Assembly (NCBI GenBank): GCA_947470805.1
Contig: CANIVU010000024.1
Location: 19,349-83,348, forward strand
Source of the DNA: Acidobacteriota bacterium
GTDB lineage: Bacteria > Acidobacteriota > Terriglobia > Bryobacterales > Bryobacteraceae
Reading direction: 5' to 3'
DNA length: 64,000 nt
Within the stretch, counting starts at the first letter, position 1, and every line of letters begins with the position of its first letter. The notes beneath the pieces were generated by a model. That model did no database searches. It saw nothing but the letters and a program-made list of their open reading frames with translations, and was not told where the DNA came from. The translations under genes were made by a program, and so were the position numbers. Of this stretch, positions 6,837 to 15,904 are shown one piece after another.

Positions 6837-9773
6837 ATGGAGGTTTGCTTGCTATCTGGAAAACGATGGATCTTGAACGGGTTGGCGCTGCTGGTGATGG
6901 CCGCGCCGGCTTACTCGCAAATAGAGGTGTACCACAAAACGGTTAGCGTGGAAGTGGGGAAGACGTATCAGTTTTCCTCTTACGTGCCGTTGTCGCCGAA
7001 CACCGTTGTGTGGTCGGTGAATGGGATCGCGGGCGGAAACGCCGCGATTGGCACGATTTCGAATACGGGTTTGTATGCGGCGCCGGCTGTGGCGCCGGTG
7101 CCGAGCGTGCTGGCTGTACGGGCAACGAGTACGGCGTATCCGGACAAGTTTGGTGAGGCGACGTTGACGGTGACGCGGCCGACGCCCTGGGTGTGGAGTG
7201 TGTCGCCTTCGCCGGTGCCGGCGGGGAATTTTTCGATCAGTTTGAACGGCGCGAACTTCAAGCCGGATGCGCAGGTGCGGTTGAACGGCATGGCGTTGAC
7301 GACGGTTTATGTGTCGCCGACGTCGGTGAAGGCCAGCGGGAATGCGGTGGCCGGGGCGGGTTCGATTGCGGTCTATCTGCCGGGGCCGGGAGAGGTGACG
7401 AGCCAGGCGGTGACGGTGAGTTTTGTGACGCCGACGTTGACGGTTTCGCCGTCGAGCGCCTCGGTGGTGACGGGTGGGACACGCACGTTTACGGCGAATA
7501 TGCCGGTGACTTGGACGGCTTCGGCGGGTTCTGTCTCCTTGGCTGGAGTGTTTACGGCGCCGGCGATGGCGGGGACGGTGACGGTGACGGCGAAGAGTGT
7601 GGCTGATCCTTCCAAGATGGCTATGGCGACCGTGACGGTGACGGCGCCACCGTTGACGATTACGCCGGTGAGTTCCACGGTCGCGCCGGGCGGAACGGTG
7701 ACGTTCGCGGCGAATGCGGCGGTGAACTGGCAGGCTTCGGCGGGTTCGATTACCGCGGCCGGTGTGTTTACGGCGCCGGCGATGGCTGGGGCGGTGACGG
7801 TTACCGCGGTCAGCATGGCCGATGCGACGAAGATGGCGACGGCTACCGTGACAGTGGTGGCGCCGGCGATTACGATCACGCCGGCGAGTGTGACGGTGTT
7901 GACGGAGTCGGTGACGGCGTTTACGGCCAGTACGGCGGTGACGTGGCAGGCCTCGGCGGGTTCGATTTCGCCGGCGGGGGTGTTTACGGCGCCGTTGACG
8001 GCAGGGCAAGTTACAGTGACGGCGGTGAGCGTGGCGGACGCGACGAAGACGGCTACGGCGCTAGTGACGGTGCAGTTGCCAACGGTTTCGATTACGCCGC
8101 CATCGGGGACGGTGGGGATTGGCGGGACGCTGGCGTTTAGCGCCAATCTGCCGGTTATTTGGCAGGTGAACGGGATCGCGGGCGGGAATGCGGTTGTTGG
8201 GACGATTTCGGCCGCGGGTCTATATACGGCTCCGGCGGTGGTTCCTTCTCCCCCGACCGTGACGGTGCGGGCGGTGAATGCCAGCAATGCGGCGAGCTTC
8301 GCCACGGCGAGTGTCGTTGTCACTGGGCCGGCGCCTCTGGTGAGCCTGTTGACGGCTGGCCGGTTACTGGAGCAGGCCGCGTTCGGCGGGCGTCCGGCGG
8401 ATATCGTCAAGGTCCAGCAGATGGGTGTTGCCGGGTGGTTGGACGAGCAGTTCGCGCTGCCGGAGACGGCGATTCCGGATCAGGGGTCGACGGCTTCGCT
8501 GCGGGCTTGGGAGTTGAACAACTTCGTTCATGCGCCGGACCAGCTGCGGCAGCGGGTGCGGTATTCGCTGGGGCAGATTGTTGTTACTTCGTTGGGTAAG
8601 TTGAACTACGCCAATGAGATTCTGCCGTGGATGCGGGTTCTGCAGCGGAATGCGTTTGGGAATTACAGGACCTTGCTGCGGGAAGTGACTCTGAGTCCGT
8701 CGATGGGTAAGTATCTGGATCTGGCCAACTCCACCAAGCCGAGTGCGATGAGTGCGGCGAACGAAAATTATCCGCGGGAGGTGATGCAGCTATTTTCGAT
8801 TGGGCTGTGGAAGCTGAACAACGACGGCTCGCAGCAGCTGGATGCCAACGGACAGCCGATTCCCACTTACGATCAGGCGACGGTGCGGCAGGTGGCGCTG
8901 GCGCTGACCGGGTGGACCTATCCGACGGCGCCCGGTGGGACTCCGGGACTGTTGAATTGGGAGAACTTTACTGGCGACATGGAGCCGCGGCCGGCGTATC
9001 ACGACACGACGGCGAAGGCGTTCCTGGGTTGTTCGCTCGCGGCGAATCAGACGATTCAGCAGGATTTGGACGCGACGATTGATTGTCTGTTCCAGCATCC
9101 GAATCTGCCTCCGTTCATTGCGACGCGGTTGATCCGGAGTCTGGTGAAGAGCAATCCGTCGCCCGCCTACATTGCGAGAATTTCGGCAGTGTTTATCAAC
9201 AACGGTCAGGGTGTGCGTGGCGATTTGAAGGCTGTCGTGCGGGCGATTCTGACCGATGCGGAGGCGCGGCAGGATGTTCCCGATGCGACTTCGGGCCGGT
9301 TGAAGGAGCCGATCTATTTCATCTCTTCGTTTGTGCGGGCGATGAATGGGGCGGTCTCTTTGAACACCGGGATGGCGTATGTGTACGACAGCATGGGGCA
9401 ATCGGTGCTGGCGCCGCCGTCGGTGTTCAACTGGTTCTCGCCGATGTACCGGGTCCCGAAGAGTCCGCTGTACGGGCCGGAGTTCCAGATTTATACGCCG
9501 ACCGAGGCGTCGTTACGGGCGAATCTGGTGTATCAGATTCTGACGTCAAACGGCGGCGATGCGGTGGTGGATCTGACGAACTTCAACGCGGTGGCGGGGA
9601 ACACGATGGCGCTGTTGGACGAGGTGGACAAAGTGTTTTTTTACGGGCGTATGCCGGCTGGCGTGCGCACAGCCCTGACGAACGCGGTTACCGCCGCCTA
9701 TGACAATAACCAACGCGTGCAGGCGGCGGTGTATCTGGCGGCGTTGTCCGGCCAGTACGCCGTGCAGTATTAA
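6837..9773 (+). CDS. Secreted DUF1800 protein with N-terminal Ig-like repeats
   Basis: A 978-residue protein starting with a signal peptide (ILNGLALLVMAAPAYSQ). Residues ~24-495 are beta-rich Ig-like modules. The first and last contain the near-identical string WQ/WSVNGIAGGNA.VGTIS; an IPT/TIG-like module (WVWSVSPSPVPAG) lies near residue 118; three tandem 72-residue units lie at ~201-416. From ~500 onward it is a DUF1800 domain: LLTAGRLLEQAAFGGRPADI, NENYPREVMQLFSIGLWKLN, ALTGWTYP. DUF1800 proteins are exported, of unknown activity, and typically encoded next to a DUF1501 gene, as here (18 bases downstream). The Ig part probably anchors or extends it at the cell surface. An AGGA lies 10 bases before the ATG. 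Confidence 0.9.
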   Translation: MEVCLLSGKRWILNGLALLVMAAPAYSQIEVYHKTVSVEVGKTYQFSSYVPLSPNTVVWSVNGIAGGNAAIGTISNTGLYAAPAVAPVPSVLAVRATSTAYPDKFGEATLTVTRPTPWVWSVSPSPVPAGNFSISLNGANFKPDAQVRLNGMALTTVYVSPTSVKASGNAVAGAGSIAVYLPGPGEVTSQAVTVSFVTPTLTVSPSSASVVTGGTRTFTANMPVTWTASAGSVSLAGVFTAPAMAGTVTVTAKSVADPSKMAMATVTVTAPPLTITPVSSTVAPGGTVTFAANAAVNWQASAGSITAAGVFTAPAMAGAVTVTAVSMADATKMATATVTVVAPAITITPASVTVLTESVTAFTASTAVTWQASAGSISPAGVFTAPLTAGQVTVTAVSVADATKTATALVTVQLPTVSITPPSGTVGIGGTLAFSANLPVIWQVNGIAGGNAVVGTISAAGLYTAPAVVPSPPTVTVRAVNASNAASFATASVVVTGPAPLVSLLTAGRLLEQAAFGGRPADIVKVQQMGVAGWLDEQFALPETAIPDQGSTASLRAWELNNFVHAPDQLRQRVRYSLGQIVVTSLGKLNYANEILPWMRVLQRNAFGNYRTLLREVTLSPSMGKYLDLANSTKPSAMSAANENYPREVMQLFSIGLWKLNNDGSQQLDANGQPIPTYDQATVRQVALALTGWTYPTAPGGTPGLLNWENFTGDMEPRPAYHDTTAKAFLGCSLAANQTIQQDLDATIDCLFQHPNLPPFIATRLIRSLVKSNPSPAYIARISAVFINNGQGVRGDLKAVVRAILTDAEARQDVPDATSGRLKEPIYFISSFVRAMNGAVSLNTGMAYVYDSMGQSVLAPPSVFNWFSPMYRVPKSPLYGPEFQIYTPTEASLRANLVYQILTSNGGDAVVDLTNFNAVAGNTMALLDEVDKVFFYGRMPAGVRTALTNAVTAAYDNNQRVQAAVYLAALSGQYAVQY
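7437..8084 (+). repeat. Three tandem 216-bp Ig-domain repeats
   Basis: Units run 7437-7652, 7653-7868 and 7869-8084, each exactly 216 bases (72 codons). The shared core codes ASAGS...AGVFTAPA.AG.VTVTA.S.AD..K.A.A.VTV. The DNA copies are similar enough that recombination between units could change copy number without shifting the frame. The units lie within the DUF1800 gene. Confidence 0.85.
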
Positions 9774-9791
9774 CGAAAGGAATCGAGACCA

Positions 9792-11114
9792 ATGAGCACT
9801 TTCTCCCGTAGAGATTTACTTCGAATGAGCGCGTTTAGCGCGATGAACGCGATGGCGCAGTCGGGCGCGTCTGACTACAAGGCCATGGTGTGCGTTTTCC
9901 TGCTGGGCGGGAATGACGGCAACAACATGGTGGTGCCGATGACGCAGACGGACTTTGATGCGTATAAGGCGATTCGCGGGAACCTGGCGTTGCCGGATAA
10001 CTCCGCGAAGCTGTTGGCTGTGCAGAGCCTGGCGGATGGGAAGCCATATGGGTTGAACGACGGGCTGAAGGGAATTCAGCCGTTGTGGGGGCAGGGGAAG
10101 CTGGCTGTCGTGGCCAACATGGGCAATCTGGTGAAGCCCACCACGCGGGCTGAGTACCTGGCGAATGCCGGGCCGGTGCCGACGAACCTGTTTTCGCATT
10201 CCGACCAGACTTCGCAGATGCAGAGCGGATTTCCGAACACCGGGGCTGGCACGGGGTGGGCCGGCCGGGTGGCCGATGCGGCGAACGCGATGAATGGGGC
10301 GGCGTCGTTCCCGGCGTCGGTTTCGATGTCGGGGCCGGCGCTGTTTTGTACCGGTGGCGTGGTGCAGTCGGCCAGTCTGATTCCGGACTACGACCTGTCG
10401 GTTTACGGCATGGATCTCTGGCCGGCGACGGCCGCGGCGGCACGGAAGACCGCGCTGCAGGAGTTGCTGACCTTCGACAGCGGCATGGCGATGGTGCAGG
10501 CGGCGAACAAGGTGCGGCAGGATGCGGCGAATCTGAACGCGATGTTGAAGGACACCGGGGCGAGTCCGCCGTTGGTGACGGCGTTCCCGGGGACGTCGAT
10601 CGGCCGGCAGTTACAACAGGTGGCCAAGATCATTCAGTTGCGTGGTGCGACGGGGATGAAGCGGCAGGTGTTCTTCTGTGCGCTGGGCGGGTTTGATCCG
10701 CACGGTTCGCAGGGCTGGACGCATTGGGATCTGTTGACCCAATTGGGCGACGCTTTGACGGCGTTCTACCAATCGACGGTGGACCAGGGCGTGGCTGGGC
10801 AGGTGACCTCGTTTACGCTGTCCGAGTTTGGCCGTTCGCTGCAGCCAAGCGGGAGCGGGAGCGACCACGGCTGGGGCAACCATCAGATTGTTCTTGGTGG
10901 GGCTGTGCAGGGTGGGCGAGTCTACGGTTCGTTCCCGGCATTCGCGTTGGGCGGCCCGAACGACTCCGGTTCGCGCGGTGTCTGGATTCCGACGACGGCG
11001 ACCGACCAGTTCGGCGCGACGCTGGCAAGTTGGTTTGGGCTGACGGCCGGACAATTGCCGGCGGTGTTCCCGAATCTGGGGAACTTTGCTCAGACGAACC
11101 TTGGGTTCGTCTGA
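9792..11114 (+). CDS. DUF1501 protein, Tat-exported
   Basis: A 440-residue DUF1501 protein. The N-terminus MSTFSRRDLLRMSAFSAMN has a twin-arginine motif. Family marks are VCVFLLGGNDGNNMVVP near the start, FSHSDQTSQMQSG, and the C-terminal FTLSEFGRSLQPSGS.SDHGWGNHQIVLGG. The fold is related to alkaline phosphatase/sulfatase proteins, but the reaction is not established. It follows the DUF1800 gene by 18 bases with a good ribosome site (GAAAGGA), and the two are a known conserved pair. This version is the 'GGNDGNN' type, distinct from the other two DUF1501 proteins in the window, which pair with DUF1549. Probably both products act together in the periplasm. Confidence 0.92.
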   Translation: MSTFSRRDLLRMSAFSAMNAMAQSGASDYKAMVCVFLLGGNDGNNMVVPMTQTDFDAYKAIRGNLALPDNSAKLLAVQSLADGKPYGLNDGLKGIQPLWGQGKLAVVANMGNLVKPTTRAEYLANAGPVPTNLFSHSDQTSQMQSGFPNTGAGTGWAGRVADAANAMNGAASFPASVSMSGPALFCTGGVVQSASLIPDYDLSVYGMDLWPATAAAARKTALQELLTFDSGMAMVQAANKVRQDAANLNAMLKDTGASPPLVTAFPGTSIGRQLQQVAKIIQLRGATGMKRQVFFCALGGFDPHGSQGWTHWDLLTQLGDALTAFYQSTVDQGVAGQVTSFTLSEFGRSLQPSGSGSDHGWGNHQIVLGGAVQGGRVYGSFPAFALGGPNDSGSRGVWIPTTATDQFGATLASWFGLTAGQLPAVFPNLGNFAQTNLGFV

Positions 11115-11130
11115 GGCCACCGTAGGAACG

Positions 11131-11158
11131 AAAAAAAGCGGGAGTTGGAGGCTCCCGC
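11131..11158 (-). terminator. Rho-independent terminator of the TPR gene
   Basis: Read on the minus strand, a perfect 7-bp stem (GCGGGAG/CTCCCGC, 7-base loop) is followed directly by seven T residues. It lies 27 bases beyond the stop of the TPR gene at 11186. On the plus strand the A run precedes the stem, so it serves the minus-strand unit only. Confidence 0.88.
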
Positions 11159-11185
11159 CATCGTTACAGAGGAATTGGATTGGTT

Positions 11186-12808
11186 CTATTCGAAGTAACC
11201 TTTTGCTAGTTCCGGTTTCACGTTGATCGCCTGGCGCCAGTAGGACTTGGCCTCTTCGTTGCGGCCTTGGGCTTTGAGAGCATGGCCGAGATTGAGGAGG
11301 GCTTCGGCGAACTGCGGGCGTTCGTTGATGGCTTCCTGATAGAGGCGGATGGCGTCGTCAAGCTGGCCGGATTTTTGAAGGAGAAGGCCGGTGTTGTAGA
11401 AAACTTCCGGTGAGCGTTCGCCGACGTCGATCAATTGGGCCTGGAAGTCGAGCGCCTTTTCGAAGTCTTCGCCTTCGACGGCGAGCCCGGCGAGTCCGCG
11501 CAGCGCTTCGACGGACTTCGGTTCCTGGGCGAGGAGCTTGTGGAACGTTTCAGAGGCGGTGGTGCGATTGCCGCTCTTCCATCGGGCGAGTCCGAGATTG
11601 ATAAGGGCTTCCTTCCAATCCGCGCGTTTTCGCAGGCAGGTTTCGAAGGCTTCTTCGGCGCCTTTGTACTCATTGCGGTCGAGCCGGAGAAAACCGAGAC
11701 GGAACCATGCTTCTTCCCAGTCGGCGTTCTTCGTCAGAAGTTTCTGGTAGAGTTTTTCGGCGTCTTCCTTCTGGCCTTGCATTTCAAAAACAGTGGCGAG
11801 GTTGAAGAGGACTTCGGGGAGATCGGGGGCAATGGTGAGTGCCTTTTCGTAGGCCTCCCGGGCGCCGGCCAGATCGTTCAATTCCTGCTTGACCGATCCG
11901 AGGTTGGAGAAGGCCTGTTTAGCATCGGGGCGGATGCGGAGCGCTTCAGTATAGCCTTTGGCGGCCTGGTCGAGGCGGCCCAGTTTCTGGCTGGCGACAG
12001 CATAGTTGTACCAGCGTTCGTAGTGATTCGGCGTCAGATCCACCAGTTTCTGGCAGAGCTTGGCGGCGGCTTCAAAGTCGCCGCTCTGGAACGAGCACGT
12101 GGCCAGCCCTTCGAGTGCCGCCTGGGAGTACGGACGGAAGACGAGCAGTTGGTCGGAATACTGCCGAACCTGGTCATAGTCTTTGCGGGCGATGGAGATG
12201 GCGATGAGGTTGGTCAGCGCCTCTTCCGATTTCGGATTCGCGGCGAGCGAATTCTGATAGATTTCGGCGGCTTCGTCGAAGCGCCACAACAGTTGCAGGG
12301 CGACGGCCTTGCCGAACTGTGCCGTCTCGTCGGACGGATTCTTCTTGAGGTAAACCTGAAACTCCTCGAGAGCGGGCTCCGGCTTTTCCAGATGCAGGAG
12401 GCAGATGCCGAGACCGAGGCGCGCTTCGGCCCGGTCGGGTTCGGCGGCGAGCGTGGCGGTGAACCCGTTCGCGGCGGACTCCCACTTGCCAAGCTTTTCG
12501 TGAGCAACGGCCTGATTGAACAGGGCGACGGTATTGTCCGGGGACAGTTCGAGTAACCGGCCGTACGTTTTCACGGCCTCGTCGTACTGTTCCAGTTCGC
12601 ACTGCAGATGGCCGATTGCGGCCAGCATCTCGGGCTGTTCGCCATGGGTCCCAATGCCACTCTGCAATTCGCCGAGGGCTTCTTTCAGTTTGCCCTCCAT
12701 GTGCAGCGCCACGGCGCGGCCTAAGACCGCGGCGGCGCCGTCGACGGGAGCGCCGGCTTGCCCGTTTCCTCCACGATTACCTGTACGAGAAGGTTGATTT
12801 TTGCTCAT
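11186..12808 (-). CDS. Tetratricopeptide repeat protein
   Basis: About 540 residues made almost wholly of consecutive 34-residue TPR helices (for example GHLQCELEQYDEAVKTYGRLLEL, NLGLARWKSGNRTTASETFHK, NLGHALKAQGRNEEAKSYWRQ). TPR arrays are protein-protein scaffolds. No signal peptide or catalytic domain is present; residues 1-25 are a polar, Gly-rich tail. I prefer the ATG at 12808 over the in-frame GTG at 12817, because a GAGAGTGAG stretch sits at the right distance. It lies 45 bases downstream of the 954-residue zinc-motif gene on the same strand and closes that operon with a clear terminator. Confidence 0.9.
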   Translation of the reverse strand: MSKNQPSRTGNRGGNGQAGAPVDGAAAVLGRAVALHMEGKLKEALGELQSGIGTHGEQPEMLAAIGHLQCELEQYDEAVKTYGRLLELSPDNTVALFNQAVAHEKLGKWESAANGFTATLAAEPDRAEARLGLGICLLHLEKPEPALEEFQVYLKKNPSDETAQFGKAVALQLLWRFDEAAEIYQNSLAANPKSEEALTNLIAISIARKDYDQVRQYSDQLLVFRPYSQAALEGLATCSFQSGDFEAAAKLCQKLVDLTPNHYERWYNYAVASQKLGRLDQAAKGYTEALRIRPDAKQAFSNLGSVKQELNDLAGAREAYEKALTIAPDLPEVLFNLATVFEMQGQKEDAEKLYQKLLTKNADWEEAWFRLGFLRLDRNEYKGAEEAFETCLRKRADWKEALINLGLARWKSGNRTTASETFHKLLAQEPKSVEALRGLAGLAVEGEDFEKALDFQAQLIDVGERSPEVFYNTGLLLQKSGQLDDAIRLYQEAINERPQFAEALLNLGHALKAQGRNEEAKSYWRQAINVKPELAKGYFE

Positions 12809-12853
12809 GTTACTCACTCTCTGCGTGGGTGGTTACGTCCGATCAAACAGAAG

Positions 12854-15718
12854 TCAATCAGATCCCTGTGTATGTATCGGCTGCGGAGCTAAAAAAGAAC
12901 ATAGCTTGCCAAAAAAGTCGTTCTGATGGGTGACGCGGATTCCGTATATGCGGGGGCGATCGTCGGGTCCGCCTACGAGCCCAACGCCTCCATCCTGCAA
13001 TCTTGGGTCGTTGAACGTGTCGATGACCTGATCCTGCAGGTAGGTGGTGATGCTGTCACCGTGAACCTCCACACGGATGGCGTATAAGGTCTGATTGGCG
13101 CCTCCGTGAGGAAGCGGCAGCCTGGTGACCTTTCCGACGCGGCCGTTGATAACCGTCCAGCGTTCCAGTTCCAATCGCGTGAGCGGGGCTCCGGGGGTGA
13201 CGTTCAAGCGGGCGAAATGATAATTCTGCATGTTGGCGGCACGGACCATCCACTGAATGGAATGGCGCTCGATAGACGCTTTCATTTCAAAGACATAGTC
13301 TTTCAAGCCAACACTGGGCTGGTAGATCGCCATATGGCCGGGGCGTACGGTTCCCGCGCGGTCATAAGACCAGGAACGGGCCCATTCGCCGCGACCATCC
13401 CAGGAACTGAGGCCATTACGGAAGTCTTCATTGAAATTGACGCTGGCACGGCTGGCGATGCGGGCGGTGAATGCGTCCCAGGCTGTCGGCTCACCCACTG
13501 GCGCAGGTTTTTCGGTACTGGGCTTCACTGGTGCGACCACGGGTTGCCGTTCTTCCACCGGAGGCGCCGCAACGGGCCGGACTGCGGCGAGTTCGGTTCG
13601 CTTGCCGGGCTCCTCTGGCGCGACTTCGGAAATCTCCTGCCGCTCGGTTACGGGGTGCGGCACGACTGGCTCCGCCGTGGATGGCCGTGCCAGTACCCAG
13701 ATGCCGATGATCAGCGGAACGACCATGGTGATCCACTTGAGGTCCGAAGGGAGTAGTGTCGCTTTCCTCCACAACTCCTGAACGCCGCCGCTAGTGAAGC
13801 GCTCGTAAATCTCGCGGCCGAACTGCTGGGTCGTTTTGGGCGCCTTGCGCCGTTTGCCATCGTCGGCCACCAGGCCTGATGGGCGCATCGATGGGATTCC
13901 GCCCCAATCGCCGATTGCAAAATGGAGGGGTTTCCTGTTGCTGGGGCGCGCCATTGGCTGCGCTCCGGGAACTTTGTAGAGCCGCACCGGCAGGTGTCGC
14001 AGCGAAAGTGGCCTCGCCGGCGCGGCCGGTCCGGGCAATGCAGCGTCCGGCGCGAGAATCAGATGGTCCGTCAACGGCAATGACTGGGTGGACGCGATGG
14101 CGGAGGGCGCCGAGAGGGGCACGCACTCCGCGGTGCCATACTTGCTGACCCGTTTCGCCGCGTGACGCGGCAGTCGGAGCCGGAGGACCGTCTGGAGCGC
14201 AGTGGGACGATAAATGGGCCGCTCCCCGGTCGCTAGATCCGGCCGCAGTTCACAGGGAACGGCGCCGCCTAGCAGCAGTCCGTCGCCGAGGGCGCGAAGG
14301 CTGGTGGACGGCCGCAACTCCTGGACCGGACTGGGGAGCGGGGCCCGTGTGCTTCCGTTCGGTGCGACAACGGGGCCCGCCGGCCGAGGCGCTGTTAAGG
14401 CGACAATAGCCGCCGATTGCAGACTGGCGAAGTCCGGCGCGGGTGGGCGTGAGGGGTGGGCCGGGGGTGTGTTCGACTCTGCCCAGTCACCACTCCAATT
14501 CGCGGCAATTCGGCCGATGGCGAAACGTGGCGGGGCGACCTGCAGGATGGTGGATTCCGCCGCCAGGAGCCGTTCCGCGATCCATTCCGGGCGCGCGGGA
14601 ACAACCCGCACCGGTTGGGTAGCGAGCAGCTTGGCGATTCGCTTTTGTGATCGGGCTACGTCCGGGGGCGCCGGCCTTCCGACGGGTTGAAGGGTGACGG
14701 CCGGAGCGAGGGCGACGGGGGCGAACTCTATGGCGACGCAGGCGGTGGCACTCGACGATTGGAAGTCGACCGTTTGCAGACGCGGCGCATCGGAATGAGT
14801 GGCAGGCTGTGGCGGCACCGGCTGTACCGTCGAGTACTGCGTTGCCGCCAGTAATGCTCCGAGCGGCTGGGACTCCATGGCCGCCCAGATCTTCTCATCC
14901 ACAAAATCTTCCGGCAGTGCCGCGGCCAGCGTGATCGCCAGTTTGGGTGTAAGCGGGTAGCAAACCTGTGCGGCCGGTACTCCGAAGGGGTGGTCCTGCT
15001 GTTGCTTCGCCTTCTCTGACCCTTCATAGACGACGCCAGCCGCTCCGAGCGATATCCGATCTGGTTGTGAGCAGGGCCGCAGTTGTCGAGGACGACGTTG
15101 GACCAAGCGGTTGATTCGGGTCACAGAAACATCGACGGGAAGCGACGATCCGCCTTTTTCTGCACTGGTCGCCGCGGCGGCGGCCGGAGCAGGCGGGGAA
15201 ACCCGCTGCAACTGAAAGATAGGACTGAGCGACCGGGAGTGCCGGCTTTGGGACGCAAACGTGCGCGGAAGCGCCACCCGCAACGAAGCCGATTGTCCTA
15301 GAACGGCTGCCTTCGGGGGCGGGATTGTCTTCGGCCGGAAGGGAATCCGGAACGGGCGGGTCGAACGCGGAAACTCAAGTCGGAAGGTGTGCTCCCGGTC
15401 GCGGAACAGCACGATCGCGCCGCTGGCGATCGGTACTGCCGATACCTCGAGGCGGGGCCCAGGAACAGGGGCGAGTGGGTCCGGGCAGCGCTCCCCGACG
15501 CGGGACATGGTGGGGCCGTAAGGGGAAATCGGCGGGGGGGCGAGCGTCGCCGCGGGCATTCGCTGTGTCCGCTGCATGGAGGGAGTCGTATCGGTTAGCC
15601 GTTGCATGGCCAACTGCTGCTCTTCCCCGAATGCCTGCCGGTGCGCATCGGTGCAGAACGAAGCATCGTTCATTCGCCGCAGTAACGATATTGATTTATT
15701 GCAGTAGCGGCACCGCAC
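12854..15718 (-). CDS. Membrane-anchored 954-residue protein: N-terminal zinc motif, Pro-rich middle, C-terminal LamG/DUF1080-like domain
   Basis: Residues 1-40 carry a short treble-clef-like zinc site, C3-x2-C6 ... C22-x3-H26. A ~600-residue, Pro/Ala-rich, low-complexity region follows, containing repeated LP.RF.IG/FAIG phrases. A single hydrophobic segment near residues 661-678 (ITMVVPLIIGIWVLA) should span the membrane. Residues ~757-945 resemble the jelly-roll domain of DUF1080/glycoside-hydrolase-16-like proteins (NFNEDFRNGLSSWDG, YVFEMKASIERHSIQWMVRA, GGVGLVGG). The plan suggests a cytoplasmic zinc module joined to an outside sugar- or matrix-binding domain. The GTG start is supported by AGAGGA 6 bases upstream. 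The TPR gene follows. I recognise no described family with this full architecture. Confidence 0.75.
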   Translation of the reverse strand: MRCRYCNKSISLLRRMNDASFCTDAHRQAFGEEQQLAMQRLTDTTPSMQRTQRMPAATLAPPPISPYGPTMSRVGERCPDPLAPVPGPRLEVSAVPIASGAIVLFRDREHTFRLEFPRSTRPFRIPFRPKTIPPPKAAVLGQSASLRVALPRTFASQSRHSRSLSPIFQLQRVSPPAPAAAAATSAEKGGSSLPVDVSVTRINRLVQRRPRQLRPCSQPDRISLGAAGVVYEGSEKAKQQQDHPFGVPAAQVCYPLTPKLAITLAAALPEDFVDEKIWAAMESQPLGALLAATQYSTVQPVPPQPATHSDAPRLQTVDFQSSSATACVAIEFAPVALAPAVTLQPVGRPAPPDVARSQKRIAKLLATQPVRVVPARPEWIAERLLAAESTILQVAPPRFAIGRIAANWSGDWAESNTPPAHPSRPPAPDFASLQSAAIVALTAPRPAGPVVAPNGSTRAPLPSPVQELRPSTSLRALGDGLLLGGAVPCELRPDLATGERPIYRPTALQTVLRLRLPRHAAKRVSKYGTAECVPLSAPSAIASTQSLPLTDHLILAPDAALPGPAAPARPLSLRHLPVRLYKVPGAQPMARPSNRKPLHFAIGDWGGIPSMRPSGLVADDGKRRKAPKTTQQFGREIYERFTSGGVQELWRKATLLPSDLKWITMVVPLIIGIWVLARPSTAEPVVPHPVTERQEISEVAPEEPGKRTELAAVRPVAAPPVEERQPVVAPVKPSTEKPAPVGEPTAWDAFTARIASRASVNFNEDFRNGLSSWDGRGEWARSWSYDRAGTVRPGHMAIYQPSVGLKDYVFEMKASIERHSIQWMVRAANMQNYHFARLNVTPGAPLTRLELERWTVINGRVGKVTRLPLPHGGANQTLYAIRVEVHGDSITTYLQDQVIDTFNDPRLQDGGVGLVGGPDDRPRIYGIRVTHQNDFFGKLCSFLAPQPIHTQGSD

Positions 15719-15781
15719 GCCAGATCCTCTTCAGGGGGCAAGCTCCCATCACCAGCGTAGGACGGCTCCGCACCGATTACT

Positions 15782-15800
15782 ACACAGTGAATGACTGTGT
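15782..15800. promoter_or_regulatory. 7-bp dyad in divergent promoter region
   Basis: Perfect arms ACACAGT and ACTGTGT with a 5-base loop, located between the minus-strand 954-residue gene (start 15718) and the plus-strand dual-OB gene (start 15905). Only three T residues follow, so an operator is more likely than a terminator. Further down, CTAAGG and CCTTAG arms flank two similar GGGATTCGCC/GGGGTTCGCC copies. No convincing -35/-10 pair was found. Confidence 0.3.
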
Positions 15801-15904
15801 TTCAGCTAAGACCCTAAGGGATTCGCCGTTTTTCAAGGGGGTTCGCCTTAGAATTGTCGCGTCGCAGAGAATTTTTCGGTCCGCCGCCCACTATTTCAGT
15901 AAGC

